The translations under genes were made by a program, and so were the position numbers. 11,690 bases of DNA from an uncultured Terriglobales bacterium (lineage in GTDB: Bacteria > Acidobacteriota > Terriglobia > Terriglobales > Acidobacteriaceae): assembly GCA_955652845.1 (NCBI GenBank), contig CATPBY010000540.1, positions 1 through 11,690 on the forward strand, written 5' to 3'. Positions 1 to 7,839 of this stretch are shown one piece after another (the stretch's first letter is position 1; every line of letters begins with the position of its first letter). The notes beneath the pieces are model-generated. The model saw nothing but the letters and a program-made list of their open reading frames with translations. It was not told where the DNA came from and ran no database searches.

Positions 1-3000
1 CAAACTGGTAGCGCTGTAGTGGGCGCCTCGATCACTGTTACGGACGTCGAAAGAGGCATCTCGCGAAACTTGGCCACGGATGACGCCGGCCAGTATTTTG
101 CTCCCAACTTGCTTCCGGGAATATACAAAGTGCGGGTAGAAGCCGGCGGTTTCAAGGTTCTGGAGCGCTCGAACATTCAATTGGAAGTCGGCGCTGACGT
201 ACGGATTGATGTCGTGCTGCCGCCGGGCAATGTCCTGGAGGTGGTACAAGTCCGCGAGGAGGTCGCGCTGGTGGACACCACTAGCGCCACTCTGGGTGGT
301 ACGTTCGACAATCAGACCATCAATGACCTGCCCCTGAATGGACGGGATTACCAGAAGCTGCTCACGCTGCGACCAGGCGTCATGATTTACCCGGGCGGCG
401 GCGGCTGGACGCAAAGCGCCAATGGTGTTCGTCCTGAGTCCAATGCATACATTGTGGACGGTTTGACCAACGACGAACCCTTTTCCGCTCTGAGCGTTAT
501 CAATGCTCCCGGCTTGGTGGGAGATGCAGTCACGGTTATTCCCATCGACGCTATCCAGGAATTCAATACCCAGATAAACCCGAAGGCAGAATACGGGTGG
601 AAGCCCGGTGCAACTGTCACAGTAGGACTGAAATCGGGTACCAACAGCATCCATGGCACCGCCTACGCGTTTGGGCGGAGCGAGAGTTTTGACGCCCGCA
701 ACTATTTCAACCCTGCGCCTCAGCCCAAGGTGCCATTGGACTTCAAACAATTCGGCGCCACTGGCGGCGGCCCAATTATCAAAGACAAGCTGTTTTACTT
801 TGTGGGCTACGAGGGACAACGTTATACCGTGGGGAATTCGTTCGTCGTATCCGTGCCAACCACGGCCTCGGTGGGTGATCCGGGCATTAGCTTTCCGGAT
901 GCTAAAAACGATCTGCAGGCTAACGGGATCCCGTTGAGCCCGCTGAGCCTCCATCTGCTGCAGTTGTACCCGGCTAATTCAAGTACTTCTTCGAGTGTGA
1001 CTATTGGCTTTCCTAACGTAAACAGCTCGGATAGTGTCCTCGGAAAGATCGACTATCACATCAATCAGCGCCACACAGTGAATGGCATGGTCTTTTGGGG
1101 ACGCGATTTTGAAACCGCTCAGGATCAAGCCTTTCTCCAGCCGCCATGGCTGTCTACCCAGAGTCAGAAGCCAATCACTGCCGGAGGCAATTGGACTTGG
1201 ACGCCGAATTCGCGCTGGGTGAACGAAGCCAGGTTTGGATACTTGTATGACAATAAGGCCAACCTGGCGGTGGATCACAATGTGCCGGCTACTGCCTATG
1301 GCATCAATACGGGCGTAACCGATCCCCTGCGGTTCGGAATGCCGCAGATTAATATCGCCCCTTTCAACTCCCTGGGCGGCGGGGTGAACTGGCCAAAGTT
1401 TCAGGGGCCCGACAGTGTCTGGCAGGGAAGCGACGGGGTTTCCTATTTGCGCGGCAAACATGCTCTGAAGTTCGGTGGCGAGATACGTCGCGGTAGCGTT
1501 AATGAGGGTTCTTTCCGCGGCAGTAAAGGGCAGCTTTTCTTTAATGGCGGCGTCGCCTTCTGCGTTCCTCAGCCCAATTGCACTACGAAAAGCTCGACGC
1601 CGTTCGAGGATTTCCTGGCCGGCGATCCAAGTTTCGGAAAGATCAGCTATGGAAACCCTAAGCGTCACGAAACTCAATGGCTCTACGCCAGCTTTTTGCA
1701 GGATGACTGGCGAGTCACGCCAAAATTGACCCTGAATCTCGGCCTGCGCTACGAGTACACCACTCCGATCAAAGAGGACCACGACCTGCTGGGTAATTTC
1801 GATCCCAACCTTGGTGGATTGGTCCAGGTGGGCAAACAGATCAGTTCTCCGTATAAGCCCGATCATCGCCAATTCGCGCCGCGAGTAGGCCTCGCATGGG
1901 ACGTTACCGGCAAGGGGACGACGGTGGTTCGGGCTGGAGGAGGCATTACTTACGACACAATTTCCATGGAGACATTACTGGTCCAGGAGAACGTTCAAAA
2001 TGCCACGACCATCGGTCTGGCGACCATTCCCACTGGCGCTGCGATTGTGGTGAATGGCGTCACCACTGCTGGCAGTGGCACCATTGCCGTAAGCTCGGTC
2101 AAAATTCCTGGCTCCGGCCCGAGCGGTCTCAACTGGAATGGCTCCTCTGTGGGCGGTTCCCCCGTATTTCCTGTCGCCCCGATCGAATGCGGCGATGGCG
2201 TCGGGAACGATCCCGCGCAATGCAACCTGCTGGGTATCGACCGCAATTTCCGTACTCCCTTTATTAGCACATGGAGTGTAGGGGTCCAGCACGCATTCAC
2301 TAACAATCTCGCTGTCGATGTGGCCTACGTCGGCAATCACGGATCGGATCTGATCGGTATCCGCGACATCAACCAACCGGGACTGGGCGGAACCCCGGGA
2401 CCTTTCGCTACCCAGTTCCCTTACCTTGGATTCATCAACATGATGTCGAACCTTTACCGGTCTAACTACCACGGCCTTCAGGTAACGGTGACCCAGAGAC
2501 TTTCCCACGGACTGTCCTTCCTTGCCGGCTACACTTATTCCCACGCGCTTGATGATTCCTCTACTAATCAGAACCAATTCCTGCCGCAGGACAGCACACG
2601 TCCGCAAGGGGAATACGCCAGCAGCGACTTCGACATCAAGCACCGCTTTACTCTCTCTTTGACCTATGCCATTCCAGGAAAAAAGTCTTTTGCGCAGCTG
2701 CTTCAAGGCTGGGAGGTCAATTCGATAGCTACTTTGCAAAGCGGACAACCCTGGACGGTAAACGATACCGTTAACAACATCAGTGGGACTGGCGAGGCTA
2801 CGGAGCGCTGGGATTTCTTTGGCAATCCTTCTGATTTCACGTCCGGGCCTACCCCTATACCATACTTCGCGCCCGGTGCTCCCATGCCGGCCGCTTGTTT
2901 ATCGAACGCCGCGGCGATTGGCGGTACATCCTCTCTTCAGACATTCGGGTGCTACGCGAAGGGAAATTCTGTAATGATTCCTCCAGCCTTCAACACCTGG

Positions 3001-3312
3001 GGCACCATGCGCCGCAACATGTTTCGCGACTCCGGGTTTCGCGATCTGGACCTTTCCGTCACTAAACTCTGGAAGTTCGGGGAACGATTCTCCGCTCAAT
3101 TCCGGGCTGAGTTCTTCAACATCTTGAACCATCCCAGCTTCGCTAATCCGTACGGTGGAACCAGCGGATACGGGCCGGGCGCCTTTGACGACCCATCGTC
3201 CACCGGCATTTTCGGTTGTGGTTGCGCAACGCCGGACCAAGCCGGTGGCAATCCCGTAGTTGGCTCGGGCAGCAACCGTGCGTTGCAACTGGGCCTGAAG
3301 TTAATCTTCTAG
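1..3312 (+). CDS. TonB-dependent outer-membrane receptor, Oar-like, with carboxypeptidase-regulatory-like N-terminal domain (5' partial)
   Basis: An open frame runs from the first base to TAG at 3310-3312, about 1103 residues. The first visible codons (Q-T-G-S-A-V) already belong to the N-terminal domain, so the true start and signal peptide lie upstream; the GTG at 19 is not the start. Residues about 1-80 form a CarboxypepD_reg-like beta-sandwich (GASITVTD, then DDAGQYFAPNLLPGIYKVRV). Residues about 85-235 look like the TonB plug, with INDLPLNGRDYQKLLTLRPG and NAYIVDGLTNDEP. The rest looks like a large beta-barrel: KLFYFVGYEGQR, FLQDDWRVTPKLTLNLGLRY, VDVAYVGNHGSDL, LSFLAGYTYSHALDDSS and FDIKHRFTLSL are standard motifs of acidobacterial members. 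It ends LQLGLKLIF, with a C-terminal Phe as usual for barrel proteins. The expected role is energy-dependent import of a large or scarce substrate across the outer membrane; the ligand cannot be told. No frameshift is seen. Confidence in the family is high, in the substrate nil. Confidence 0.95.
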   Translation, partial: QTGSAVVGASITVTDVERGISRNLATDDAGQYFAPNLLPGIYKVRVEAGGFKVLERSNIQLEVGADVRIDVVLPPGNVLEVVQVREEVALVDTTSATLGGTFDNQTINDLPLNGRDYQKLLTLRPGVMIYPGGGGWTQSANGVRPESNAYIVDGLTNDEPFSALSVINAPGLVGDAVTVIPIDAIQEFNTQINPKAEYGWKPGATVTVGLKSGTNSIHGTAYAFGRSESFDARNYFNPAPQPKVPLDFKQFGATGGGPIIKDKLFYFVGYEGQRYTVGNSFVVSVPTTASVGDPGISFPDAKNDLQANGIPLSPLSLHLLQLYPANSSTSSSVTIGFPNVNSSDSVLGKIDYHINQRHTVNGMVFWGRDFETAQDQAFLQPPWLSTQSQKPITAGGNWTWTPNSRWVNEARFGYLYDNKANLAVDHNVPATAYGINTGVTDPLRFGMPQINIAPFNSLGGGVNWPKFQGPDSVWQGSDGVSYLRGKHALKFGGEIRRGSVNEGSFRGSKGQLFFNGGVAFCVPQPNCTTKSSTPFEDFLAGDPSFGKISYGNPKRHETQWLYASFLQDDWRVTPKLTLNLGLRYEYTTPIKEDHDLLGNFDPNLGGLVQVGKQISSPYKPDHRQFAPRVGLAWDVTGKGTTVVRAGGGITYDTISMETLLVQENVQNATTIGLATIPTGAAIVVNGVTTAGSGTIAVSSVKIPGSGPSGLNWNGSSVGGSPVFPVAPIECGDGVGNDPAQCNLLGIDRNFRTPFISTWSVGVQHAFTNNLAVDVAYVGNHGSDLIGIRDINQPGLGGTPGPFATQFPYLGFINMMSNLYRSNYHGLQVTVTQRLSHGLSFLAGYTYSHALDDSSTNQNQFLPQDSTRPQGEYASSDFDIKHRFTLSLTYAIPGKKSFAQLLQGWEVNSIATLQSGQPWTVNDTVNNISGTGEATERWDFFGNPSDFTSGPTPIPYFAPGAPMPAACLSNAAAIGGTSSLQTFGCYAKGNSVMIPPAFNTWGTMRRNMFRDSGFRDLDLSVTKLWKFGERFSAQFRAEFFNILNHPSFANPYGGTSGYGPGAFDDPSSTGIFGCGCATPDQAGGNPVVGSGSNRALQLGLKLIF

Positions 3313-3325
3313 TTTGTAAGTGTTG

Positions 3326-3344
3326 GCACGGGCTCCCGCCGTGC
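3326..3344. terminator. possible hairpin between convergent genes
   Basis: GCACGG (3326-3331) can pair with CCGTGC (3339-3344) over a 7-base loop, in the 36-bp gap between the convergent stop codons at 3312 and 3349. The only plus-strand T-run nearby (3363-3370) starts 18 bases later, inside the end of the M24 gene, so this is not a classical intrinsic terminator. It may be a weak bidirectional stop or chance pairing. Confidence 0.25.
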
Positions 3345-3348
3345 GTGC

Positions 3349-4581
3349 TCACAACTCGAAGATTTTTTTTGGCGTCTTGTGAAGGCATTCGCTCGCCTCA
3401 TCCGTCTCAACCAGATAATTGTCGCAGATATGCACAAACATGGACGGGGTCGAGTACGCGGGGTGCACCACCATGTTCATCCCTTTTTCAAGGCCCATGG
3501 TTTCGTCGGACCGAACCAGTGGACGTTCTATCAGGTCGTATCCTTGCGAATGGGCGTAAACCCGCGACTCCGGCGGCACTCCTTTTTGTTGCATGAACCT
3601 GTCGTGTGCCAGAGCTAACTGAGCGCACGAAGCGGCGGGCTTGAGCGCTTGCACGGTGTGCTGCTGCGCCTGCTTGACGATCTCGAATCCGTCGATCAGC
3701 TCTTGCGATGCCTTCCCTAAGACAATGGTCCGGCTAAGCTCGGTATAAAACCCACCCGGACCATTGTTCTCAATCAGCAATGACATGTGATCTCCGCGTT
3801 GTATGGTGCGCCCTTGAAAGTGCCTCTGAGCAAAAAATGCGGGCTGACCCAGTTTCGCCGACCTGCCTAGAAAAATTCCCTGTTCGCTTCCCATCAGCTG
3901 TCCTTCGTACTGCGCCAGCGCAAATACTTCGAGATCGCGCATACCCGGCTTGATGTGGGCGAGCACCTTACCAAAGACGGCGTCCTGCAACGCAGCCGTT
4001 TTGCGGATTAATGCGATCTCTTCATCGCTCTTTACAGCTTTGACGTGATCGATGAAATTTGTCTCGTCCGAAAACTCCGCTTTACCAGACTGGTCCTTCC
4101 TGATGTGAGAGACAAATCCATGCGGCATCGCGCCTAGCCCGACCCAACCGATCCGCCGGTAGCTTCTTCGCCTCAGGATGTCGCATACAACTTCCGCGTC
4201 ATAGTTCTGGGTGTAGGCAACCGATGGGAATGCGGAGGTGGTAATAATCTCCGCCACACCAGGATTCTCGGGATCATCACTTGCCGGGTTTCGCTTACGC
4301 CCGGACGGCCCATGCTCGATCACCGTCATCAGGTCCGAATTATGAAACAGGATCGTACGGGGATAGTAGGCAGGAATGTCGGTAAACCACTTGACATAGC
4401 CGCCGGTAAAATCCCTTGCTGTCTGGGTGATCAGGGCTTCGAGGCCGCGCTGCGTCATATGATCGCGGACGAGGCGCCAGCGCCGTTCGAGTTCGCGGCG
4501 GGAAATTCGGGCGATTCTGCGGTCGTCCACTCCGGCGTCGGGTGGCTGCGCGGCCGAAACCGACTGAAACTCCGAGATCAC
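3349..4581 (-). CDS. M24-family (creatinase/prolidase fold) protein, probably metal-ligand-poor
   Basis: Encodes 410 residues from a GTG at 4581. That GTG overlaps the TGA of the upstream transporter (GTGA) and has GGAGGG at 4585-4590 on the minus strand three bases before it. The frame stays open upstream to 4950, but that extension only shadows the transporter. Residues about 28-165 form a creatinase-type N-domain (ISRRELERRWRLVRDHMTQRGLEAL style). Residues about 178-400 form the pita-bread catalytic fold, starting at VKAVKSDEEIALIRKTAALQD. The five canonical M24 ligands (Asp, Asp, His, Glu, Glu) look mostly replaced: by position the sites carry E271 and E281 (in IENNGPGGFYTELSRT), H344 (AHSQGYD), H373 (VVHPAYS) and C387 (HICDNYLVE). 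Creatinase itself is an M24-fold enzyme that works without metal, so a C-N hydrolase or another non-peptidase role is plausible. The coupled aromatic-acid-type transporter suggests it acts in the cytoplasm on what that carrier imports. The fold is clear; the reaction is not known. Confidence 0.88.
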   Translation of the reverse strand: MISEFQSVSAAQPPDAGVDDRRIARISRRELERRWRLVRDHMTQRGLEALITQTARDFTGGYVKWFTDIPAYYPRTILFHNSDLMTVIEHGPSGRKRNPASDDPENPGVAEIITTSAFPSVAYTQNYDAEVVCDILRRRSYRRIGWVGLGAMPHGFVSHIRKDQSGKAEFSDETNFIDHVKAVKSDEEIALIRKTAALQDAVFGKVLAHIKPGMRDLEVFALAQYEGQLMGSEQGIFLGRSAKLGQPAFFAQRHFQGRTIQRGDHMSLLIENNGPGGFYTELSRTIVLGKASQELIDGFEIVKQAQQHTVQALKPAASCAQLALAHDRFMQQKGVPPESRVYAHSQGYDLIERPLVRSDETMGLEKGMNMVVHPAYSTPSMFVHICDNYLVETDEASECLHKTPKKIFEL

Positions 4582-5948
4582 CTGCCCTCCGACGTGCCTG
4601 CGACGGTCGAGTGCGAAGGCGTGGAACTTAAGACAAAAGCGGCTGTGGCTGCGATTACGGAAGGCACGGCTATCACATAAAGGATACCGCTTGTGCTCCA
4701 ATGCAGAGAAAGCAAGATGCCACCAATCAGCGGCCCAACAATTTGTCCGGTTCGTCCAATGCCGAGCGCCCACCCGATCCCACTGGAGCGCATCGCCGTT
4801 GGATAACGTGTGGCTGCAATGGCGTTGGCTGAATTCTGAGCTCCGAAAGTGAAAAAACCCGCGCAGAAAGTGGCCGCCATTGCCCACATCGCTTTGTTCC
4901 CCGCCATGCCGATCCCGGTAATGAACGTTCCGCTCAAGATGTACGCGCAAGCCAGTACAAGATAAGGGTTGAACTTATCGCACAGTGGCGCGATCGCAAG
5001 TCCGCCGGCGATGCCACCGAAATGTAACAACGCCGCAATCACAATCGCCGCATGCTGAGCTAATCCGGCTTTGTGAAGCACCGTGGGCAACCAGCTGTTC
5101 AGAGAGAATAGAGCCAGCAGATTCATGAAGAACATCAGCCAGAGCAGGAGGGTCATGCGGGCGCGGCCTTCGCGAAACAGCAACACCACCGGAAAACCCT
5201 TCTCCTTTTTTTCGGAATTGATGAACTGCACCGGCTCTGAGAACGTCAGGCTAGGGTTCATCCGCGAGAGCGTTACGGCGATTTGGCGTCTGTCCGTTCC
5301 TCGCTGGGTCAACCCATAGACGGATTCCGGCAACTTCCATATCAGTAGTGGAGCGATCGCGATGGGTAGAATAGCGCCGAAAACGAAAACCGAGCGCCAA
5401 CTGTGCGTATCGAGAATGTGAGCCGTGATAGGACCAGCAAGTGCCGACCCAAAAGAGAATCCCAGCCACGTCATCAGTACCAGAGTTACTCTGAATTTTT
5501 TGGGAACGCACTCGGCGGTAAGAGCTAGCGCGTTGGGGACCACTCCTCCCAGGCCGAGGCCGATGGCGAAGCGCATCCACATCAATTGTGGTACGGTGTT
5601 GGCCAGAGATATCAGCAGGGTACAAACGGCGAAGAAAAGCATTGAGCCGATGATGATAGGCTTGCGGCCAACCCTATCGGCAAACGGAGCGAGCACCAAA
5701 CCGCCTAGAATAGCGCCCAAGCCACCAGCGGCGAACACCAGCCCCAGAGCTGCCGGCTTCACCCCTAACGCAGTACTGAGGGCGGGAGCCACATAACCAA
5801 TAGCTTGAGTATCGAAGCCATCGACAAACATCGCCGAAGCACAAAGCAGAAGCACCTGAATCTGGAACAGGCCGATCTTTTGCCGATCGATCAGTTCCGC
5901 GACGTCCACCAATGTTGCGGTGGCGGCGATCCCGGCTTTTTCTGTCAT
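4578..5948 (-). CDS. MFS transporter, aromatic acid:H+ symporter (AAHS/PcaK-BenK-like)
   Basis: Encodes 456 residues with about twelve hydrophobic segments: an inner-membrane proton-coupled carrier. The start at 5948 is chosen because GAGGA (5956-5960 on the minus strand) lies seven bases before that ATG; an in-frame ATG at 6011 has no such support and adds 21 hydrophilic residues. AAHS hallmarks are visible. TM1 carries FVDGFDTQAIGYVAPAL (DGFD at residues 43-46, the acidic motif needed for transport in PcaK). The TM2-TM3 loop has the MFS signature DRVGRKP (91-97). TM4 reads MRFAIGLGLGGVVPNALAL. The central loop ends in SEKKEKGF, and later segments include NSWLPTVLH and QNSANAIAATRYPTAMRSSG. 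Known relatives import 4-hydroxybenzoate, benzoate, protocatechuate and other organic acids; the exact substrate here is open. It lies 91 bp after the LVIVD gene and overlaps the M24 gene by four bases, so it is probably co-transcribed with both. Confidence 0.92.
   Translation of the reverse strand: MTEKAGIAATATLVDVAELIDRQKIGLFQIQVLLLCASAMFVDGFDTQAIGYVAPALSTALGVKPAALGLVFAAGGLGAILGGLVLAPFADRVGRKPIIIGSMLFFAVCTLLISLANTVPQLMWMRFAIGLGLGGVVPNALALTAECVPKKFRVTLVLMTWLGFSFGSALAGPITAHILDTHSWRSVFVFGAILPIAIAPLLIWKLPESVYGLTQRGTDRRQIAVTLSRMNPSLTFSEPVQFINSEKKEKGFPVVLLFREGRARMTLLLWLMFFMNLLALFSLNSWLPTVLHKAGLAQHAAIVIAALLHFGGIAGGLAIAPLCDKFNPYLVLACAYILSGTFITGIGMAGNKAMWAMAATFCAGFFTFGAQNSANAIAATRYPTAMRSSGIGWALGIGRTGQIVGPLIGGILLSLHWSTSGILYVIAVPSVIAATAAFVLSSTPSHSTVAGTSEGR
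4585..4590 (-). promoter_or_regulatory. ribosome binding site deciding the M24 GTG start
   Basis: GGAGGG on the minus strand lies three bases before the GTG at 4581, inside the last codons of the transporter. The GTG and the transporter TGA share bases, a layout typical of translational coupling. Confidence 0.65.
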
Positions 5949-5955
5949 TGCCTGT

Positions 5956-5960
5956 TCCTC
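5956..5960 (-). promoter_or_regulatory. ribosome binding site deciding the MFS start
   Basis: GAGGA on the minus strand sits seven bases before the ATG at 5948. It favours this start over the in-frame ATG at 6011. Confidence 0.75.
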
Positions 5961-6039
5961 GGAGGCGAAGCCATGTTGGGGAGGCAGTATACCGTGGATA
6001 TCAGCGGGCACAAAGTCGACGGAGAGATCCGTGAAGGAG

Positions 6040-7485
6040 TTAATCGAGGGGATCCTGCCCGGTGTACTTCAAGATGTAAAGCCCTCCGCTAATTCGGTCA
6101 GTCGCGTAGATCACGCCCTTTTCGTCCACAATGGCATGGTTGATCTGGATGGTATGGGTTGGATTTCCGGAGGGAGCATGCGGAACAAAGTATCCGATCT
6201 CTTTGATTTGAGGTGGCGCGTTTGGCACTCCGTTATATTCCAATCTATAAAGGCGAATTCCACCATTGAAAAACGTGCCCACGAAAGTATTCCTCAAGTG
6301 AGCCGACGTGGCACTGGGGAAGTTGGGATGCACATTGTGGGCACCGAAACGGCCGCCCCGGGTGCACAACTCTCCGGCGTTTTCTGGTAGAGGAGCCGTG
6401 CCTACGATGACCGGGTTCGTCTCGTCACGCAGATCCACTAGCCACACCAGTTTCGGCGCGTCACCGCAGTTTTCCATTACCGCTTCGTCCGAGATGATTG
6501 CCATCCCGCGACTGAACAGCGGTTGCACTGTGTGGGTCCAAGCTGGATACGGAGGAGAGAATTTTAGACGGCTCACAAGCTTGGGAGAGAAGGTGTGACG
6601 CCGCCCCGCACGAACGGCGGCCAGTCCAGAGATATCCAGAATAATCTGTCCGCCATCCATGTAACCGATGTAAGCACGGTCTGATCGGTCGGGGAATACT
6701 TCAATATTGTGCGCACGATATCCGTCATCAATAGGATGTCGCTGAGGGAGGCAGGCTGGGAGGCAGGAGTCAGTTTTCTGAGTTCCGGGAAGCCACCAGC
6801 GGCCCGCCTCGCGGGGGTGTTGCGGATCTCGAAGGTCCACAACCAAGTAAAATTGATCGTCTTTTGGATTGGCGGGATTCGAGTCCGGTGCGCCGCTTGC
6901 GAGGTGGGCAAATTCTCCGTCGACAAACCACAGCCAGTGGACTCCGCGTGAGTTTGGGCCAGCGGTATCAAAGAATGAGAGCGCGAGATCTTGCATGCTT
7001 CGCGCCTTCTGAACGCGCGCGGGATCTGACACATCAAGGATCCACATTCCGGCCGGAGATTGACCCATCTTCATGGTTTGATTCGCCACCACGAGTATGT
7101 TTCCCGAAAGACCCAGGGAGTTGCAGCGCGTGACGGCTGGGGCTGGGGATGGGAGCTGGTTTACTAAAACAGGAGCGTCAGGATGTGTAACGTCAACCAT
7201 GCTAAGGCAGGTGCTTTGCGCCTCGTGCGCGATGAAAAGGATACGGCGGCCATCAGGACGCTGTTGAATTGCCAATCCCTCGCCCCCATCCCCATGGCCG
7301 TTGAGATTCTCCTGGGCGATCAACAGCATATTCTTCTGCTCAGCCTTTACTTGAGCATTCGTAGGTACCACGAAAGTAGGGGCTACGGAACAAAGAGCGA
7401 AGAGCGCAAGAAATCTGCACACGCGAAACCTTCCTATCGACGAAAACTTCTCATGACTAAATCTGGCGTTAACCGAGTCTCCCAT
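6040..7485 (-). CDS. exported LVIVD-repeat protein
   Basis: From the ATG at 7485 this encodes 481 residues. The frame is open further, with in-frame ATGs at 7566, 7563 and 7557, but the 7485 start puts a conventional signal peptide near the N-terminus: basic RFRVCR, hydrophobic FLALFALCSVAPTFVV, then a likely signal peptidase I site after TNA (about residue 44). Neither start has a strong Shine-Dalgarno, so the start is uncertain. The mature part carries repeats of the LVIVD type, thought to form a beta-propeller: LSMVDVTHPDAPVLVNQLPS, MWILDVSDPARVQKA, FYLVVDLRDPQHPREAGRWW, IILDISGLAAVRAG, LVWLVDLRDETNPVIVGTAP and a closing GGLYILKYTG. Several Cys (in DSCLPACLPQRH, ENCGDAP, ELCTRGG) could form disulfides in the periplasm. 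No enzymatic role is established for this family; binding or surface display is usually assumed. It is first in the putative operon with the MFS carrier and the M24 protein. Confidence 0.85.
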   Translation of the reverse strand: MGDSVNARFSHEKFSSIGRFRVCRFLALFALCSVAPTFVVPTNAQVKAEQKNMLLIAQENLNGHGDGGEGLAIQQRPDGRRILFIAHEAQSTCLSMVDVTHPDAPVLVNQLPSPAPAVTRCNSLGLSGNILVVANQTMKMGQSPAGMWILDVSDPARVQKARSMQDLALSFFDTAGPNSRGVHWLWFVDGEFAHLASGAPDSNPANPKDDQFYLVVDLRDPQHPREAGRWWLPGTQKTDSCLPACLPQRHPIDDGYRAHNIEVFPDRSDRAYIGYMDGGQIILDISGLAAVRAGRRHTFSPKLVSRLKFSPPYPAWTHTVQPLFSRGMAIISDEAVMENCGDAPKLVWLVDLRDETNPVIVGTAPLPENAGELCTRGGRFGAHNVHPNFPSATSAHLRNTFVGTFFNGGIRLYRLEYNGVPNAPPQIKEIGYFVPHAPSGNPTHTIQINHAIVDEKGVIYATDRISGGLYILKYTGQDPLD

Positions 7486-7595
7486 CTCAGGGTAATCCGC
7501 GGGGAGGATTCTCGACGAATCATAAGTTGTCAGGTTAAGTAAAGGAATGGAAAACATGCGCATCACTGCTTGAATAAGCGAATATAGCTGAATTG

Positions 7596-7607
7596 TTGCT
7601 TAAGCAA
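7596..7607. promoter_or_regulatory. perfect 12-bp palindrome TTGCTTAAGCAA, possible operator
   Basis: TTGCTTAAGCAA reads the same on both strands. A second, spaced inverted repeat, GCTT-gaat-AAGC, lies at 7568-7579 and repeats the same half-site. On the minus strand a TATATT (plus 7581-7586) lies just downstream of the palindrome, with a poor -35 (ATTTGC, spacing 17) overlapping its edge. A regulator bound here would cover the promoter of the LVIVD-MFS-M24 set. No regulator gene is visible beside it, and the promoter elements are weak. Confidence 0.35.
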
Positions 7608-7822
7608 ATCTTACATCGATTCTGTGTACGCGTGGTCGGCTTGTTAAAAGGAAGTTATCGATCAGTCGACGGCGCCGATTTATTGCAACTCTACAGGCAA
7701 CCTAACCGCGTGCCCGCCTGTGCATCGAGCCGAATCCTTGGGCTGGGGGGGCGGTTGTGAAAGGGTTGGCCGACCACTCATCCAGAATCGACCGGTGCAA
7801 ATCACAAGCGGCTTTTCCAGAC

Positions 7823-7828
7823 TATAAT
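7823..7828 (+). promoter_or_regulatory. -10 box (TATAAT) of the kinase gene, likely leaderless transcript
   Basis: A consensus TATAAT ends 11 bases before the kinase ATG at 7840. Transcription starting six to eight bases downstream would leave at most about six bases of leader. No purine-rich Shine-Dalgarno sequence occurs before the ATG. No good -35 is seen. The same arrangement (TATAAC and a shared GCGCGCAC) recurs before the kinase relic at 10687, which supports the box being functional. Confidence 0.6.
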
Positions 7829-7839
7829 GGCGCGCACTC

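Larger units (their letters stand above)
7567..7839. other. divergent intergenic region
   Basis: This 273-bp stretch separates the divergent LVIVD and kinase genes (354 bp if the LVIVD start is 7485). I see no coding potential. It holds the palindrome at 7596-7607, a possible minus-strand -10 near 7581-7586, an eight-G run ending near 7751 and the kinase -10 at 7823-7828. The centre (about 7620-7790) shows nothing I can name. Confidence 0.6.

Noticed and set aside
979..2748. Long minus-strand open frames (about 297 and 257 codons) opposite the TonB receptor
   Set aside because: They lie wholly antisense to a well-supported barrel gene and read as composition with no recognisable motifs.
3363..3370. 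Eight-T run as an intrinsic terminator for the TonB gene
   Set aside because: It is 18 bases beyond the nearest hairpin and encodes Lys-Lys-Ile at the end of the M24 gene on the other strand.
4582..4950. Upstream extension of the M24 frame to an ATG at 4950
   Set aside because: It overlaps the transporter's last TM helices in another frame, reads as Arg/His-rich nonsense, and the GTG at 4581 has a ribosome site.
5949..6011. Longer transporter start at 6011
   Set aside because: The ATG at 5948 has GAGGA at proper spacing; the extension has no AAHS-like content.
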